From contig CBDCSZ010000051.1 of the NCBI GenBank assembly GCA_965221935.1, forward strand, positions 62,001 through 126,000: a DNA stretch of 64,000 nucleotides. The letters are read 5' to 3'. Positions 53,029-62,393 of the stretch are shown here, piece after piece. The notes below the pieces were generated by a model. The model made no database searches. It was not told the DNA's origin and saw only the letters and a program-made list of their open reading frames with translations. The position numbers and the translations under genes were made by a program. Source of the DNA: JAPOXR01 sp965221935. GTDB taxonomy: Bacteria > Pseudomonadota > Alphaproteobacteria > Rhodobacterales > Rhodobacteraceae. Position 1 is the stretch's first letter; every line of letters starts with the position of its first letter.

Positions 53029-53736
53029 TCAATCGGCCTTCTGATTGAAAAGAACGTCCTGCGCTTTTTTGTCAGGCTTGACGTTTGAGCGCAGCTCAGC
53101 CGCCACCGCCCGTCCGCGGGCGACCGCTGGACGGTCCTCCAGACGCTGCAGCCAGGCCGCCATGTTCGGAAACTTGGTTATGTCCTGCTCCTGGCCTTCC
53201 CACAATGACGCCCACGGCCAAATCGCCATATCCGCTATCGAATAGGGGCCGGCGACGAAGTCCCTGTCGGCAAGCCGCGTGTCGAGCACGCCATATAGCC
53301 GGCCGGTCTCGTTGCGGTAGCGGTTCTTTGCGTATGGAAGATCCTCGGGCGGATCGAGGGAGGGAGCATACTTGATGAAATGGTGCGCCTGGCCCGCCAT
53401 GGGTCCGACACCTCCCATCTGCCACATCAGCCACTGCTCGACCTCAATCCGTTCGCGCTCGGTCGTGCCGTAGAACCGCCCGGACTTGCGGCCCAGATAC
53501 TGCAGTATCGCACCCGACTCGAAGATCGACACTTCGGCTCCGTCCGGCCCGTCATGGTCGATGATTGCCGGCATGCGGTTGTTGGGAGCGATCTTGAGGA
53601 ACTCCGGGTCGAACTGATCGCCTTTGCCGATATCAATCAGATGCAGCTTGTACGGGAGTTCAAGCTCTTCGAGGGCAATCGTGATCTTCCAGCCGTTCGG
53701 CGTCGGCCAGTAAAATAGGTCGATTGGTGTGTTCAT
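53029..53736 (-). CDS. Glutathione S-transferase (YfcG/YghU-like)
   Basis: A cytosolic GST of 235 residues. The N-terminal thioredoxin fold has YWPTPNGWKITIALEELELPY and NNRMPAIIDHD with the cis-Pro, and ESGAILQYLGRK binds the glutathione backbone. The helical domain includes QWLMWQMGGVGPMAGQAHHF and the N-capping box SIADMAIWPW. The TPNG motif is that of the disulfide-bond reductase branch (YfcG). It points towards yciB and ends about 50 bp from it. Confidence 0.92.
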   Translation of the reverse strand: MNTPIDLFYWPTPNGWKITIALEELELPYKLHLIDIGKGDQFDPEFLKIAPNNRMPAIIDHDGPDGAEVSIFESGAILQYLGRKSGRFYGTTERERIEVEQWLMWQMGGVGPMAGQAHHFIKYAPSLDPPEDLPYAKNRYRNETGRLYGVLDTRLADRDFVAGPYSIADMAIWPWASLWEGQEQDITKFPNMAAWLQRLEDRPAVARGRAVAAELRSNVKPDKKAQDVLFNQKAD

Positions 53737-54238
53737 TTTTCACTCTCGTTAAACGCACGGCGTCATGGTTCATTTCGGCGGCGGAATCAACCATCGCGGC
53801 GAAACACTGCGATTCCGACCTCCCCATCGGTGCTGCCTCCCCATCGGTCTCATACCCTTCATCGGCAGATAGCCGCGCTTCCACGACGGCGGATGACCGC
53901 ACCGCACCCTTGATGGAGCACATGGGCGAAAACCCAGTTGCGGGCAGATCAGGGAGCCGCCGCCGCTCCACTGCCATCATCGGACACTTAACACGCCGGG
54001 GCCGGTCCGCTATGATGCCTGCAATTGATCAAAAAGGGGCGAGCGGGCGATTGGCGACGCGCCTTGCGGGACAGAAAAATCATCGCTGTTGTGGGCCTGC
54101 GGCTGCGGACTGTCAGCCGCAGACAGGCAAGAATTTTGACAAACGCCGCAGCTGACGCGTTGAGCCATCGGCGTTCGCATGTGTTCATCTGTGCGGCGCG
54201 TTCGCAGCTCCGAGCGCCATCATGGGGAGGATTTCCCA
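53737..54238. other. About 500 bp intergenic region upstream of the GST and sulfite dehydrogenase genes
   Basis: Divergent control region. Frames are open but biased in composition and without recognisable domains. TTTTTCACTCTCGTTAAACG next to the GST start may contain its promoter. A tandem motif TCCCCATCGGTGCTGCC/TCCCCATCGGTC lies near 53820-53850. Confidence 0.4.
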
Positions 54239-55528
54239 GTGACACACCGGGCTGACCTTTTTGACTTATGCTCTGCGGATCCTGAATCGGCGGATGAACG
54301 CGTCTTCGGGAAGGTATCCCATCCCGGCCGCCGGAGATTTTTCCGCGGCGCCGGACTTTCGGCGATGGGCGCGCTCCTTGGAGCAGCCATACCCTTTCAC
54401 CGCAATATGCCATTGGGGCTTGTGCCCGAAGCTCTTGCGGCCAGTGAGTCCGTGATCGCGGGAAAGGACGGGCTGACGGTGCTGAACGATAGGCCGGTCA
54501 GCGCGGAAACCGAGGCTCACCTGCTCGATGACGACGTCACACCAACCTCGCGCCATTTCATTCGCAACAACGGACTGATTCCCGAGGACATGAATGCCGA
54601 TTCCTGGAGGCTTCGCATTGATGGTCTCGTCGAAAACCCGATGACGTTCAGCATCAGCGACCTGCAGCACAGGTTTGAGGTCGTGACCCGACAGCTGACC
54701 ATTGAGTGCGCCGGCAACGGCCGCGCTTTCTTTGACCCGCCTGCGCCGGGCAGCCAATGGACGCATGGCGCTGTCGGGTGTTCGGAATGGACCGGTGTCC
54801 GCCTGCGGGATGTGCTGATGGCGGCGGGTGTCAGACCAAATGTGGTCTACACTGCACATGTCGGCGCCGACACCGATGTTTCCGGAGCCGCCGACAGGAC
54901 GCCGATTTCGCGCGGCATTCCGATCGAAAAGGCGATGGATCCAGACAATCTGATCGCCTTTGCCATGAATGGCGAAGCGATCCATCCGATGAATGGGGCG
55001 CCGTTGAGACTTGTTGTTCCGGGCTGGCCGGGGGCATGTTCGCAGAAGTGGCTCCGCAGGATTTGGCTCCGCGACATCGTCCACGATGGCCCCAAGATGA
55101 CCGGTTACTCATACCGGGTGCCGGATTACCCGATCGCGCCTGGTGAAGACATTCCCGGGGGCGCCCTCAGCATCATCGAATCGATGCCGGTGAAGTCACT
55201 GATCACGACACCCCAAACCGGACTGAATGTCGGCAGCCGTATGCTGCGGGCGGGCGGCCACGCATGGGCGGGAGGCGACCAGGTCAGCAGGGTCGATGTT
55301 TCGATCGATTTTGGGGCGACATGGCAAAGGGCGGATCTGCGCGCGCCGGTCAACCGCTACGCCTGGCAGCGCTGGCATGCCGATCTGCGCTTTCCACAAA
55401 TGGGGTACTATGAAATCTGGGCGCGGGCGACCGACAGCAGGGGAGTCAGCCAGCCATTTGCGGCCGCCTGGAACCCGAACGGGTATTTGAACAACGCAAT
55501 GCACCGGATTTCGGTGCGCGTGGGCTGA
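54239..55528 (+). CDS. soxC: Molybdenum sulfite dehydrogenase (SoxC/SorA type)
   Basis: An exported molybdenum-cofactor enzyme of 429 residues. A twin-arginine-like signal (HPGRRRFFRGAGLSAMGALLG) leads to the sulfite-oxidase catalytic domain. TIECAGNGRAFF holds the Mo-binding Cys, with TPISRGIPIEKAMDP and the C-terminal dimerisation domain (VDVSIDFGATWQRADL). GTG at 54239 is chosen because GGGGAGG precedes it at normal spacing. The partner cytochrome (SoxD or SorB) and other sox genes are absent here, so the electron acceptor is encoded elsewhere. Confidence 0.87.
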   Translation: MTHRADLFDLCSADPESADERVFGKVSHPGRRRFFRGAGLSAMGALLGAAIPFHRNMPLGLVPEALAASESVIAGKDGLTVLNDRPVSAETEAHLLDDDVTPTSRHFIRNNGLIPEDMNADSWRLRIDGLVENPMTFSISDLQHRFEVVTRQLTIECAGNGRAFFDPPAPGSQWTHGAVGCSEWTGVRLRDVLMAAGVRPNVVYTAHVGADTDVSGAADRTPISRGIPIEKAMDPDNLIAFAMNGEAIHPMNGAPLRLVVPGWPGACSQKWLRRIWLRDIVHDGPKMTGYSYRVPDYPIAPGEDIPGGALSIIESMPVKSLITTPQTGLNVGSRMLRAGGHAWAGGDQVSRVDVSIDFGATWQRADLRAPVNRYAWQRWHADLRFPQMGYYEIWARATDSRGVSQPFAAAWNPNGYLNNAMHRISVRVG

Positions 55529-55532
55529 AACC

Positions 55533-56501
55533 GTGGGGTTCAGCACCTTCGCGGACCTGTTTTGCGGCATCGGCGGATTTCACTACGCAGCCCATGACTT
55601 CGGTCTCAGCTGCGTGTTCGCATCGGATATAGACGCGCCGGCAAGGGCGCAGTACGAGCGCAATTTCGGAATTGCGCCCGCAGGCGATATCCTGACAGTC
55701 GAGGCGGACAGCATTCCCGACCATGACATTCTGTTTGCCGGTTTCCCGTGCCAGCCCTTCAGCATCATCGGCGACAGAAAAGGCAAGAAAGACCGGCGTG
55801 GCGCCCTGTTTCACGAGATTCTGCGCGTTCTGGCCGCCAAGAGGCCAAAGGCGGTGGTGCTGGAAAATGTCAGACTGTTTTCCACCATCAGCGGCGGCCG
55901 GGTGATGGACGAGGTTCTGTCGGGCCTGCGGCGGCTGGGGTACGGTCACGACTGGCGCATCCTGAACGCGCTGGATTTCGGGCTTCCGCAGAAACGTGAG
56001 CGCACAATCATCGTCGGCATGGTGAGCGGAATTGACCTGTTTCGATGGCCGGAGCCGCACGGAGCGCACAAGCCGCTTGCCGAACTCCTGGAGGCGGATC
56101 CCGACAGGCGGCATTTCGCGAGTCCGCAGATCAGGGCCAGGCGCCGGGCGGCGCACACGCCCAAAGTGACTCCTTCGATCTGGCATGAGAACAAGGCGGG
56201 CAACGTATCGAGCCATCCGTTTTCCTGCGCGCTCCGGGCCGGAGCCAGCCACAACTATCTCCTGGTGAACGGAGAACGTAGACTGACACCGCGGGAGCAG
56301 CTGCGGCTGCAGGGTTTTCCGGAATCGTTTGAGATCGTCGTCGGCGACAGCGCCATCAGAAAACAGACCGGGAACGCTGTGCCGGTGCCCATGGTCCGTG
56401 CCGTGATTGGGGAAGTCCTCGCTGCCGCAGGCAAAGACGCGGGAAGGTTTCCCAAAACGCGGACGCGGCCCGATCGGGGTGTTGCCGCCGGCTGCTATTG
56501 A
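55533..56501 (+). CDS. C5-cytosine DNA methyltransferase
   Basis: A 322-residue m5C methyltransferase with all main motifs in order: I DLFCGIGGFHYA, IV GFPCQPFS with the catalytic Cys, VI VVLENV, VIII QKRERTIIVG, IX LTPREQLRLQGFP, and X KQTGNAVPVPM. The target-recognition region between VIII and IX is short (about 90 residues). It begins with GTG four bases after the sulfite dehydrogenase stop, an unexpected coupling. No restriction endonuclease gene is recognisable on either side, so it appears to be an orphan methyltransferase. The recognised sequence is unknown. Confidence 0.93.
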   Translation: MGFSTFADLFCGIGGFHYAAHDFGLSCVFASDIDAPARAQYERNFGIAPAGDILTVEADSIPDHDILFAGFPCQPFSIIGDRKGKKDRRGALFHEILRVLAAKRPKAVVLENVRLFSTISGGRVMDEVLSGLRRLGYGHDWRILNALDFGLPQKRERTIIVGMVSGIDLFRWPEPHGAHKPLAELLEADPDRRHFASPQIRARRRAAHTPKVTPSIWHENKAGNVSSHPFSCALRAGASHNYLLVNGERRLTPREQLRLQGFPESFEIVVGDSAIRKQTGNAVPVPMVRAVIGEVLAAAGKDAGRFPKTRTRPDRGVAAGCY

Positions 56502-56869
56502 ACCGATCCGCTCAACCGCTTTTGTGCCGACGCCTTCGACGGCCGACCGCACTGAAAACCCCCGTTCATTGGGAATTGTATACTTGATTAAAGGCGACTT
56601 TCGCGCCAGCATTTCCCCAATACGTCGATCGGACCCGCTATGCCGGGCCGCTTGAAAATTTTATCATTGTGATTCTGTCTTGCCTTGCATCCATGTACTA
56701 CGCATGCCCATCTATGGGCGTGGACTCTGCACAAGGTCATGAAAAGCGACCCGTATCGACCCATATTTTGCAGGAAGATTCGATGACTGACATTGCAGCC
56801 ATGGCAGGGGGCGACAAGCTCGGGAAATGTCCCCGCCATGCCTGAATAGCTGACGGAACGTCGTGGTGG
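56502..56869. other. Intergenic region after the methyltransferase
   Basis: About 370 bp, AT-rich around 56570-56700, without a supported gene. A likely promoter for the downstream membrane protein lies here but no clear -35/-10 pair was found. Confidence 0.4.
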
Positions 56870-57334
56870 GTGGTTGCTGGACTGACAGTCACCTTTGCAA
56901 TTGCCCTGTTCAAAGCTGCACGGTGGACGGCGTCCACGGACGGGCGCCTTGATGCTCTGGAAGCTATTGCCAACGAAATCCACGAGGACATCAAAAAGAT
57001 ATTCCATTTGCTCCCCACCCCAGCCGTGGAAGGGAAAAACCCGATCAAGCTAACGGATTTCGGAAAGAAGATTTCCGAGACAGCGGCATCAGCCGGATGG
57101 GCTAAGCCGCATGCCCCGAATCTTGTTGGCGCCGCGAAGGGAAAGCCGGAGTTTGAGGTCTATGAGATCTGCGTTGATCATGTTGATAAGATGTTCAACC
57201 AAAACGACGAATTCAATGTGGCCGTGCGGGCAGCGGCCTACGAATGCGGAACCAACAAAGACGATGTCTTGAAAGTCCACAATGAAGTGCTTCGGGACCG
57301 CGTTCTTGAAGAGCTTGCCCACAACGAAAAATAG
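56870..57334 (+). CDS. Conserved hypothetical membrane-anchored protein
   Basis: A 154-residue protein with one N-terminal helix (AGLTVTFAIALFKAARW) and a soluble part containing NPIKLTDFGKKISETAASAGWAK and DEFNVAVRAAAYECGTNKDDV. I recognise this as a type of small hypothetical protein seen in many proteobacteria, but its function is unknown to me. The start is uncertain: GTG at 56870 is the only reasonable codon and lacks a good ribosome-binding site. Position after an orphan methyltransferase leaves a defence role possible but unsupported. Confidence 0.6.
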   Translation: MVAGLTVTFAIALFKAARWTASTDGRLDALEAIANEIHEDIKKIFHLLPTPAVEGKNPIKLTDFGKKISETAASAGWAKPHAPNLVGAAKGKPEFEVYEICVDHVDKMFNQNDEFNVAVRAAAYECGTNKDDVLKVHNEVLRDRVLEELAHNEK

Positions 57335-57336
57335 CA

Positions 57337-57367
57337 AGATAAAACCCCGCAATTCATGTGCGGGGTT
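57337..57367 (-). terminator. Hairpin terminator between convergent units
   Basis: AACCCCGCA (57343-57351) pairs with TGCGGGGTT (57359-57367). Read on the minus strand it is followed by TTTTATCTT, so it mainly stops transcription from the IS1595 remnant side. It may also close the plus-strand gene ending at 57334. Confidence 0.8.
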
Positions 57368-57384
57368 CACCACCTGCCGATTTC

Positions 57385-57880
57385 TCGCACCGCTTGCCAA
57401 CCCGTTGTCGGCGATCGGCGCGGCAAAGGTCAGTCGCTTGCCCTTCATGCCTTCAGCAATCCGGCCCATTTGGCTGATCGTGTTCAGGTCCCGGGCGTTG
57501 TGCCGACCCGCGAAGTCGGTAACATAGCGCTGCAGATGCTTGGCGCTGAACTTGTGACAGGCGTTCTTGTGCGCCGCTCTAGGACGGCCCAAAGGGACTT
57601 GATGCCGTTGGTGCGCGCCATGCCGCGAACGTATTCCCCCGAGCTGCGGTTGACAGACTCGTGAGCGCGGGCCATGCTCAAGCAGGCCGCGGCGTTGTCC
57701 ATGCAGATCTTCGCCGCAGGGTCGGTGACGCCTTCCGCGAAGCCGTGCAACGTGCCCCTGTCCACACAAGACGCGCCAGTCCGATGTCCGCAGCCTATTT
57801 CGGTCCCCGAAGCCAGGATTTTGGACATTCTGCAGCACTGCCCCGGCGCTGACTTGCGGATTTCGGGCCCACGAGGCTGA
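57385..57880 (-). pseudogene. IS1595-family transposase C-terminal remnant
   Basis: Minus-strand fragments spell the end of an IS1595 DDE transposase: ESVNRSSGEYVRGMARTNGIKSLWAVLERR, then, after a frameshift near 57560, CHKFSAKHLQRYVTDFAGRHNARDLNTISQMG and GMKGKRLTFAAPIADNGLASGAR. The first catalytic part is missing or unreadable upstream. It complements in content the N-terminal fragment at 45930-46129. Confidence 0.75.
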
Positions 57881-58066
57881 TCGGGCGGCGCTGCGGCATT
57901 GCAATCTGGACTGAAAGGTCAGGCAGTCCTATATGCGTGCACCGGAGGCGTCACGCGGCAGCGTGCTGTGGCGGCAATCGCAGACATGGCGGCCGGGCGG
58001 CGCGGGGATGGAGCCGTATGTTGGATACGCCGGTCTGCCGGCAATCCAATACTCAGGGGGAGGCAG

Positions 58067-59254
58067 ATGAAATCGAAGCCCGTGCCTGGCTGGCAAACAC
58101 GAGCGGTGCACAGCGGCATCCGCCGCAGCGGTTATGGCGAAATGGCGGAAGCCATCTTCCTGACACAGGGATTCGCCTACGCCGACGCTGAACAGGCGGA
58201 AGCCCGGTTCATCGAGTGCGGTGACGACGAGTTCATTTATGCGCGCTACGGAAACCCGACTGTGCGCATGTTCGAAGAACGGATGGCGTCTCTGGAGGGT
58301 GTCGAGGACGGCTTCGCCACGGCGTCGGGCATGGCCGCGGTCAGCGGCGCGCTCACCGCCATGCTGTCCTCCGGCGACCGGCTGGTGTCTTCGAAAGCCT
58401 TGTTCGGGTCCTGCCTTTACGTCGTTGAATCGGTGCTGCCGAGATTTGGCATCGACGTCGAACTGGTTGACGGAACGGATCTGAAACAATGGGAGGCTGC
58501 CCTCCGTCCGGGAACCAAGGCCGTGTTCCTCGAGACCGTGTCCAACCCGATGCTGGACGTCATTGATCTCAAGGCGGTGTGCGAACTGGCGCGGCGCGCC
58601 GGGGCGCTGGTCGTGGTCGACAACGCGCTCGCAACCCCGGTGTTCCAGCGGGCCGGCGAATTCGGCGCCGACATCATCATTTATTCGACGACAAAACATG
58701 TGGACGGGCAGGGGCGGTGCCTCGGCGGCATCGTGCTCAGCAGCCGGGAATTTGTCAGAAAGACATTGGAGCCGTTTCTCAAACACACCGGCGCGGCGAT
58801 AAGTCCGTTCAACGCCTGGGTGATGCTGAAAGGTCTCGAGACGATGGCGTTGCGCTGTGAGAGGCAGTCGGACACGGCGCTTCAGCTGGCGAAACGCGCC
58901 GAGAGCCACAGCAGCGTCACAAAAGTGCTGTTTCCGCATCTGCCGAGCCATCCGCAGCATTCGGTGGCTTCGGAACAGATGACGAAGGGCGGGACCGTCT
59001 TCACGCTCGAAGTCCGCGGCGGTCGTGACGAAGCGTTCAGATTTCTCAATGCCCTGCGTCTCATCAGGATTTCCAACAATTTCGGCGACGCCAAGAGCAT
59101 TGTCACGCATCCCGCCACGACGACGCACCAGCGGCTTACGCCGGAGCAGCGTCTCCATCTCGGCATCAGCGATGGCGTTGTGCGGATATCCGCCGGTCTG
59201 GAAGACCCGGCGGACCTCTGCGCCGACTTGGAAAATGCGCTTGATGCGGTCTGA
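58067..59254 (+). CDS. metZ: O-succinylhomoserine sulfhydrylase
   Basis: A PLP enzyme of 395 residues of the Cys/Met metabolism family that makes homocysteine from O-succinylhomoserine and sulfide. Marks are TRAVHSGIRRSGYGEMAEAIFLT, RYGNPTVRMFEERMASLEG, VDNALATPVFQ, the PLP Lys in YSTTKHVDGQGRCLGG (the VDGQGR pattern is typical of MetZ), and SIVTHPATTTHQRLTPEQR. ATG at 58067 has GGGGGAGG just upstream; earlier in-frame codons lack this. No convincing SAM-II riboswitch was seen before it. Confidence 0.94.
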   Translation: MKSKPVPGWQTRAVHSGIRRSGYGEMAEAIFLTQGFAYADAEQAEARFIECGDDEFIYARYGNPTVRMFEERMASLEGVEDGFATASGMAAVSGALTAMLSSGDRLVSSKALFGSCLYVVESVLPRFGIDVELVDGTDLKQWEAALRPGTKAVFLETVSNPMLDVIDLKAVCELARRAGALVVVDNALATPVFQRAGEFGADIIIYSTTKHVDGQGRCLGGIVLSSREFVRKTLEPFLKHTGAAISPFNAWVMLKGLETMALRCERQSDTALQLAKRAESHSSVTKVLFPHLPSHPQHSVASEQMTKGGTVFTLEVRGGRDEAFRFLNALRLIRISNNFGDAKSIVTHPATTTHQRLTPEQRLHLGISDGVVRISAGLEDPADLCADLENALDAV

Positions 59255-59309
59255 ATTGGATTTTCAGTTCAGTTTCACCGCCCGGCAGGTCGTTTGAACG
59301 CGGTGAGGC

Positions 59310-60758
59310 ATGATTGATCTCAGACCAGTCGTTCATCTGATCGGCTTGATCGTCGCTGTGTTCGGCATCACCATGGCGGCACCGCTTGCTGTCGATCTGA
59401 TCTATAGGAACCGCCAGTGGGAGACTTTTGCCGTCTCAACCGTGATCACGTTTCTGATCGGCGCCTGCATGGCGTTTTCGACCAGGAACACGGTCCGCGA
59501 AGGACTGACCATCAGGCAGACATTTCTGCTGACCACCGGAGTGTTCGCGATTCTGCCGGTCTTCGGCGCGATTCCCTTTGTTTTCGGAAAGGCGGAACTT
59601 TCCTTCACCGATGCTTTTTTTGAAGCGATGTCAGGTCTGACCACGACCGGATCGACCGTTATCAACGGTCTTGATGACATGCCCAAGGGACTGCTCTTTT
59701 GGCGCGGCATGCTGCAGTGGCTCGGCGGCGTCAGCGTTATCATCGTCGCCATGGTTTTTCTCCCGCTCCTGCGGGTCGGAGGCATGCAGCTGTTCCGCTG
59801 GGACGGTTCCGACACGCTGGGCAATCTTTTGCCGAGGGCAGCTGAAGTGACGCGCTGGATCTCGCTGATCTATCTCGGCCTTTCCGTGGCCTGTCTGATT
59901 GCCTACCTGATGGCAGGTTTGGAATGGTTTGACGCCTTTGTTTACACCATGACCACAGTCGCCACCGGCGGTTTCGGCAATCATGACGCGTCGTTTCGGG
60001 AACTCGGGATGAGCGCGGAATACACCGGCGCGGCGTTCATGTTCCTGGCGTCAATTCCATTCATTCGGTTTTACCAGATCACAGGCGGGTCATTCAGGCC
60101 TATGTTCCGCGACTCACAGATACAGGTTTTCATTTGCCTGATTGCGGCGATCGTCGGGATGCTGGCCCTGTGGCAGATTACGGTCAACGGCGAACCGCTG
60201 GAGCGGGCGTTCCGGCAGTCACTGTTCAACGGCGTTTCGATTCTGACCGGCTCCGGGTTTGTCAGCGCTGATTACGGGAGCTGGGGCAGCTTTCCGATTG
60301 TTGTGTTTTTCTTCATTGGGCTGATTGGGGGCTGCGCCGGTTCCACCAGCTGCTCAATCAAGGTTTTCCGGTATCAGCTTATGTTTGTGGCTTTGCGGGC
60401 GCGCGTGCTGGCGATCAGATCGCCGCGCGCCGTCGCGCTGGTCCGTTACGGCGGCACCCAGGTGCCGAACGATGTGGTTCGATCGATCATGGCGTTCTTT
60501 GTGATCTTTTTGGCCACGCTGGCAGGCGCCACACTGCTGCTGTCACTGACGGGTCTGGATTTCATTACGTCTGTGTCCGGAGCCGCCACCGCGCTGGCCA
60601 ATGTCGGTCCCGGTCTGGGACCGGTCATCGGACCGGCAGGCGATTTTTCGGAGCTCAGCGACTTTGCCAAATGGGTGCTGGCAATCGTCATGCTCGCCGG
60701 GCGGCTGGAGCTGTCGACATTCTACGCGCTGCTGACTTTAACCTTTTGGAGGGTTTGA
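59310..60758 (+). CDS. trkH: TrkH-family potassium uptake protein
   Basis: An inner-membrane K+ channel-like transporter subunit of 482 residues with four pore repeats. Filter regions are LTTTGSTV, VATGGFGN, LTGSGFVS and ANVGPGLG. It works with the cytosolic TrkA regulator, which is not in the window. It ends in LELSTFYALLTLTFWRV, the expected C-terminal helix. The following ThDP gene begins two bases past its stop. Confidence 0.94.
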   Translation: MIDLRPVVHLIGLIVAVFGITMAAPLAVDLIYRNRQWETFAVSTVITFLIGACMAFSTRNTVREGLTIRQTFLLTTGVFAILPVFGAIPFVFGKAELSFTDAFFEAMSGLTTTGSTVINGLDDMPKGLLFWRGMLQWLGGVSVIIVAMVFLPLLRVGGMQLFRWDGSDTLGNLLPRAAEVTRWISLIYLGLSVACLIAYLMAGLEWFDAFVYTMTTVATGGFGNHDASFRELGMSAEYTGAAFMFLASIPFIRFYQITGGSFRPMFRDSQIQVFICLIAAIVGMLALWQITVNGEPLERAFRQSLFNGVSILTGSGFVSADYGSWGSFPIVVFFFIGLIGGCAGSTSCSIKVFRYQLMFVALRARVLAIRSPRAVALVRYGGTQVPNDVVRSIMAFFVIFLATLAGATLLLSLTGLDFITSVSGAATALANVGPGLGPVIGPAGDFSELSDFAKWVLAIVMLAGRLELSTFYALLTLTFWRV

Positions 60759-60760
60759 GT

Positions 60761-62377
60761 TTGGACGGAGGCGGCACCCCATTCGGCGCCCGGTTTTGTG
60801 AAGCGCTGCGCGACCGGGGGGTCGAGCGGATCTTCGGGATTCCCGGTGTTCACAACCAGGAACTCTACCGCAGCCTGACCGGAAGCGACCTTTCGCACCT
60901 GCTTGCGCGCCATGAACGGGGCGCCTGCTTCATGGCTGACGGTTATGCGCGGGCCACGGGGAAACCTGGAATCGCGTTTGTGATCACCGGTCCCGGTCTT
61001 ACCAACGGCTTGACTGCGATTGGCCAGGCCTATTCGGATTCGATTCCAGTGCTGGTGGTTGCCAGCTGTCTTGAAGATTCCGAGCGCGGGCCGGGAACCG
61101 GCGTCCTGCACAAGCTCAAGGATCAGGCTGCGACCGGCGACGGCGTCGCCGACTGGTGTCTCACCGCAGAGAGTCACGGCGAAGCGTATGCACTGCTCGA
61201 CCGGGCGCTGGATGAATTCGCAGGCTGCCGACCGCGCCCCAAGATCCTCAATCTTCCGGTCGGTCTGCTATCGCAGCCTGCGTCGCCGCCGCCTTTGCCG
61301 CCGCCCGCGCGCTGCTCTCTGCCCGCGGCGGATGTCAGCCTTGTGCGGGAATGCGCTGACGCCCTGCGCCGCGCCAGCCTCCCGCTGTTCGTGTTTGGCG
61401 GCGGGGCTGTCGGCGCCGTGCGCGAAGCGAGGCAGGTCCTCGGGCTGAGTTCCGCCGCGGCATTCACCACCTATGCCGGCCGGGGAATTCTGCCGGCCGA
61501 ATATGGTTTGGGATTTGGCTCTTATCTGGCGCGCCCCGAGAGCGAAGCGGTCTGTGCCTCAGCGGATCTGGTTCTGGCAGTCGGGACGGAACTGTCCCAG
61601 GTTGATCTGTTGCGCGGCGAACTTGGCCATCGCGGCGCTGCGGTGCGCGTGGATATCGATCCCGAGGTGCTTTCGCTGACCGATGGGAACACGATCGCGG
61701 TTCAGTCCGACGCACGGCGGTTTCTGGCGGCGCTGGCCGCCGAACTTGAGGGAGAAAAGCTGGCGACGGGCTGGACAGAGGCGGAAGCCGCCGATGCCCG
61801 GCGCAGATTCCGCGCCTCCTGCGATGCCGATCGTCCCGGGATCGCCAGAATCGCCGAAGCGCTGACCGCGTCACTGCCCGATGACGCCATTGTGTTTTCG
61901 GACATGACACAGTTTGCCTATGTGGCCAAGGAAGTGGCGCCGGCCAGAAATGTCGGCGGCTGGCATCATCCATACGGATTTGGGACTCTGGGCTACGCAC
62001 TGCCTGCGGCGGTCGGCGCCAAAGCCGGTTTGCCGGAACGGCCGGTATTGGCCATCGCCGGAGACTATGGATTTCAATACACGCTGCAGGAGCTGGGCAC
62101 CGCCGCCGAACTCGCTCTGCCGCTTGCCATCATCGTCTGGGACAACCAGGCGCTTCAGGAAATCGCCGACAGCATGGAACGGTCGCAGATTGAGCCCACC
62201 GCCGTCAAGGCGTTCTACCCGGATTTCCCGTCTCTCGCAGCGTCCTACGGTCTTCTGACTTCCAGCCCGCAGTCGCTGGCGCAGTTTATTGCCGCCGTCG
62301 CCGATGCGCTGCAAGCCGACCGGCCGACGCTCATCCATGCCGACACGCGCAAAATCGTCGGCCGCAGCGAGGCTTGA
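60761..62377 (+). CDS. Thiamine-diphosphate-dependent enzyme (acetolactate synthase-like)
   Basis: A three-domain ThDP enzyme of 538 residues. The N-terminal PYR domain has the catalytic Glu in LARHERGACFMADGYARATG. A middle domain includes FGGGAVGAVREARQVLG. The C-terminal PP domain has the cofactor motif GDYGFQYTLQELGTAAELALP ending in NQALQ. Members include acetolactate synthase, 5-guanidino-2-oxopentanoate decarboxylase and sulfopyruvate decarboxylases; which applies here is not decidable. TTG at 60761 is chosen from GGAGG eight bases upstream; another TTG at 60755 overlaps the trkH stop. Confidence 0.82.
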   Translation: MDGGGTPFGARFCEALRDRGVERIFGIPGVHNQELYRSLTGSDLSHLLARHERGACFMADGYARATGKPGIAFVITGPGLTNGLTAIGQAYSDSIPVLVVASCLEDSERGPGTGVLHKLKDQAATGDGVADWCLTAESHGEAYALLDRALDEFAGCRPRPKILNLPVGLLSQPASPPPLPPPARCSLPAADVSLVRECADALRRASLPLFVFGGGAVGAVREARQVLGLSSAAAFTTYAGRGILPAEYGLGFGSYLARPESEAVCASADLVLAVGTELSQVDLLRGELGHRGAAVRVDIDPEVLSLTDGNTIAVQSDARRFLAALAAELEGEKLATGWTEAEAADARRRFRASCDADRPGIARIAEALTASLPDDAIVFSDMTQFAYVAKEVAPARNVGGWHHPYGFGTLGYALPAAVGAKAGLPERPVLAIAGDYGFQYTLQELGTAAELALPLAIIVWDNQALQEIADSMERSQIEPTAVKAFYPDFPSLAASYGLLTSSPQSLAQFIAAVADALQADRPTLIHADTRKIVGRSEA

Positions 62378-62393
62378 ACGCCGGCGCGGTCGA

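Noticed and set aside
57900..58066. Possible SAM riboswitch upstream of metZ
   Set aside because: The SAM-II consensus elements and pseudoknot pairing could not be found; only unrelated GC-rich hairpins are present.
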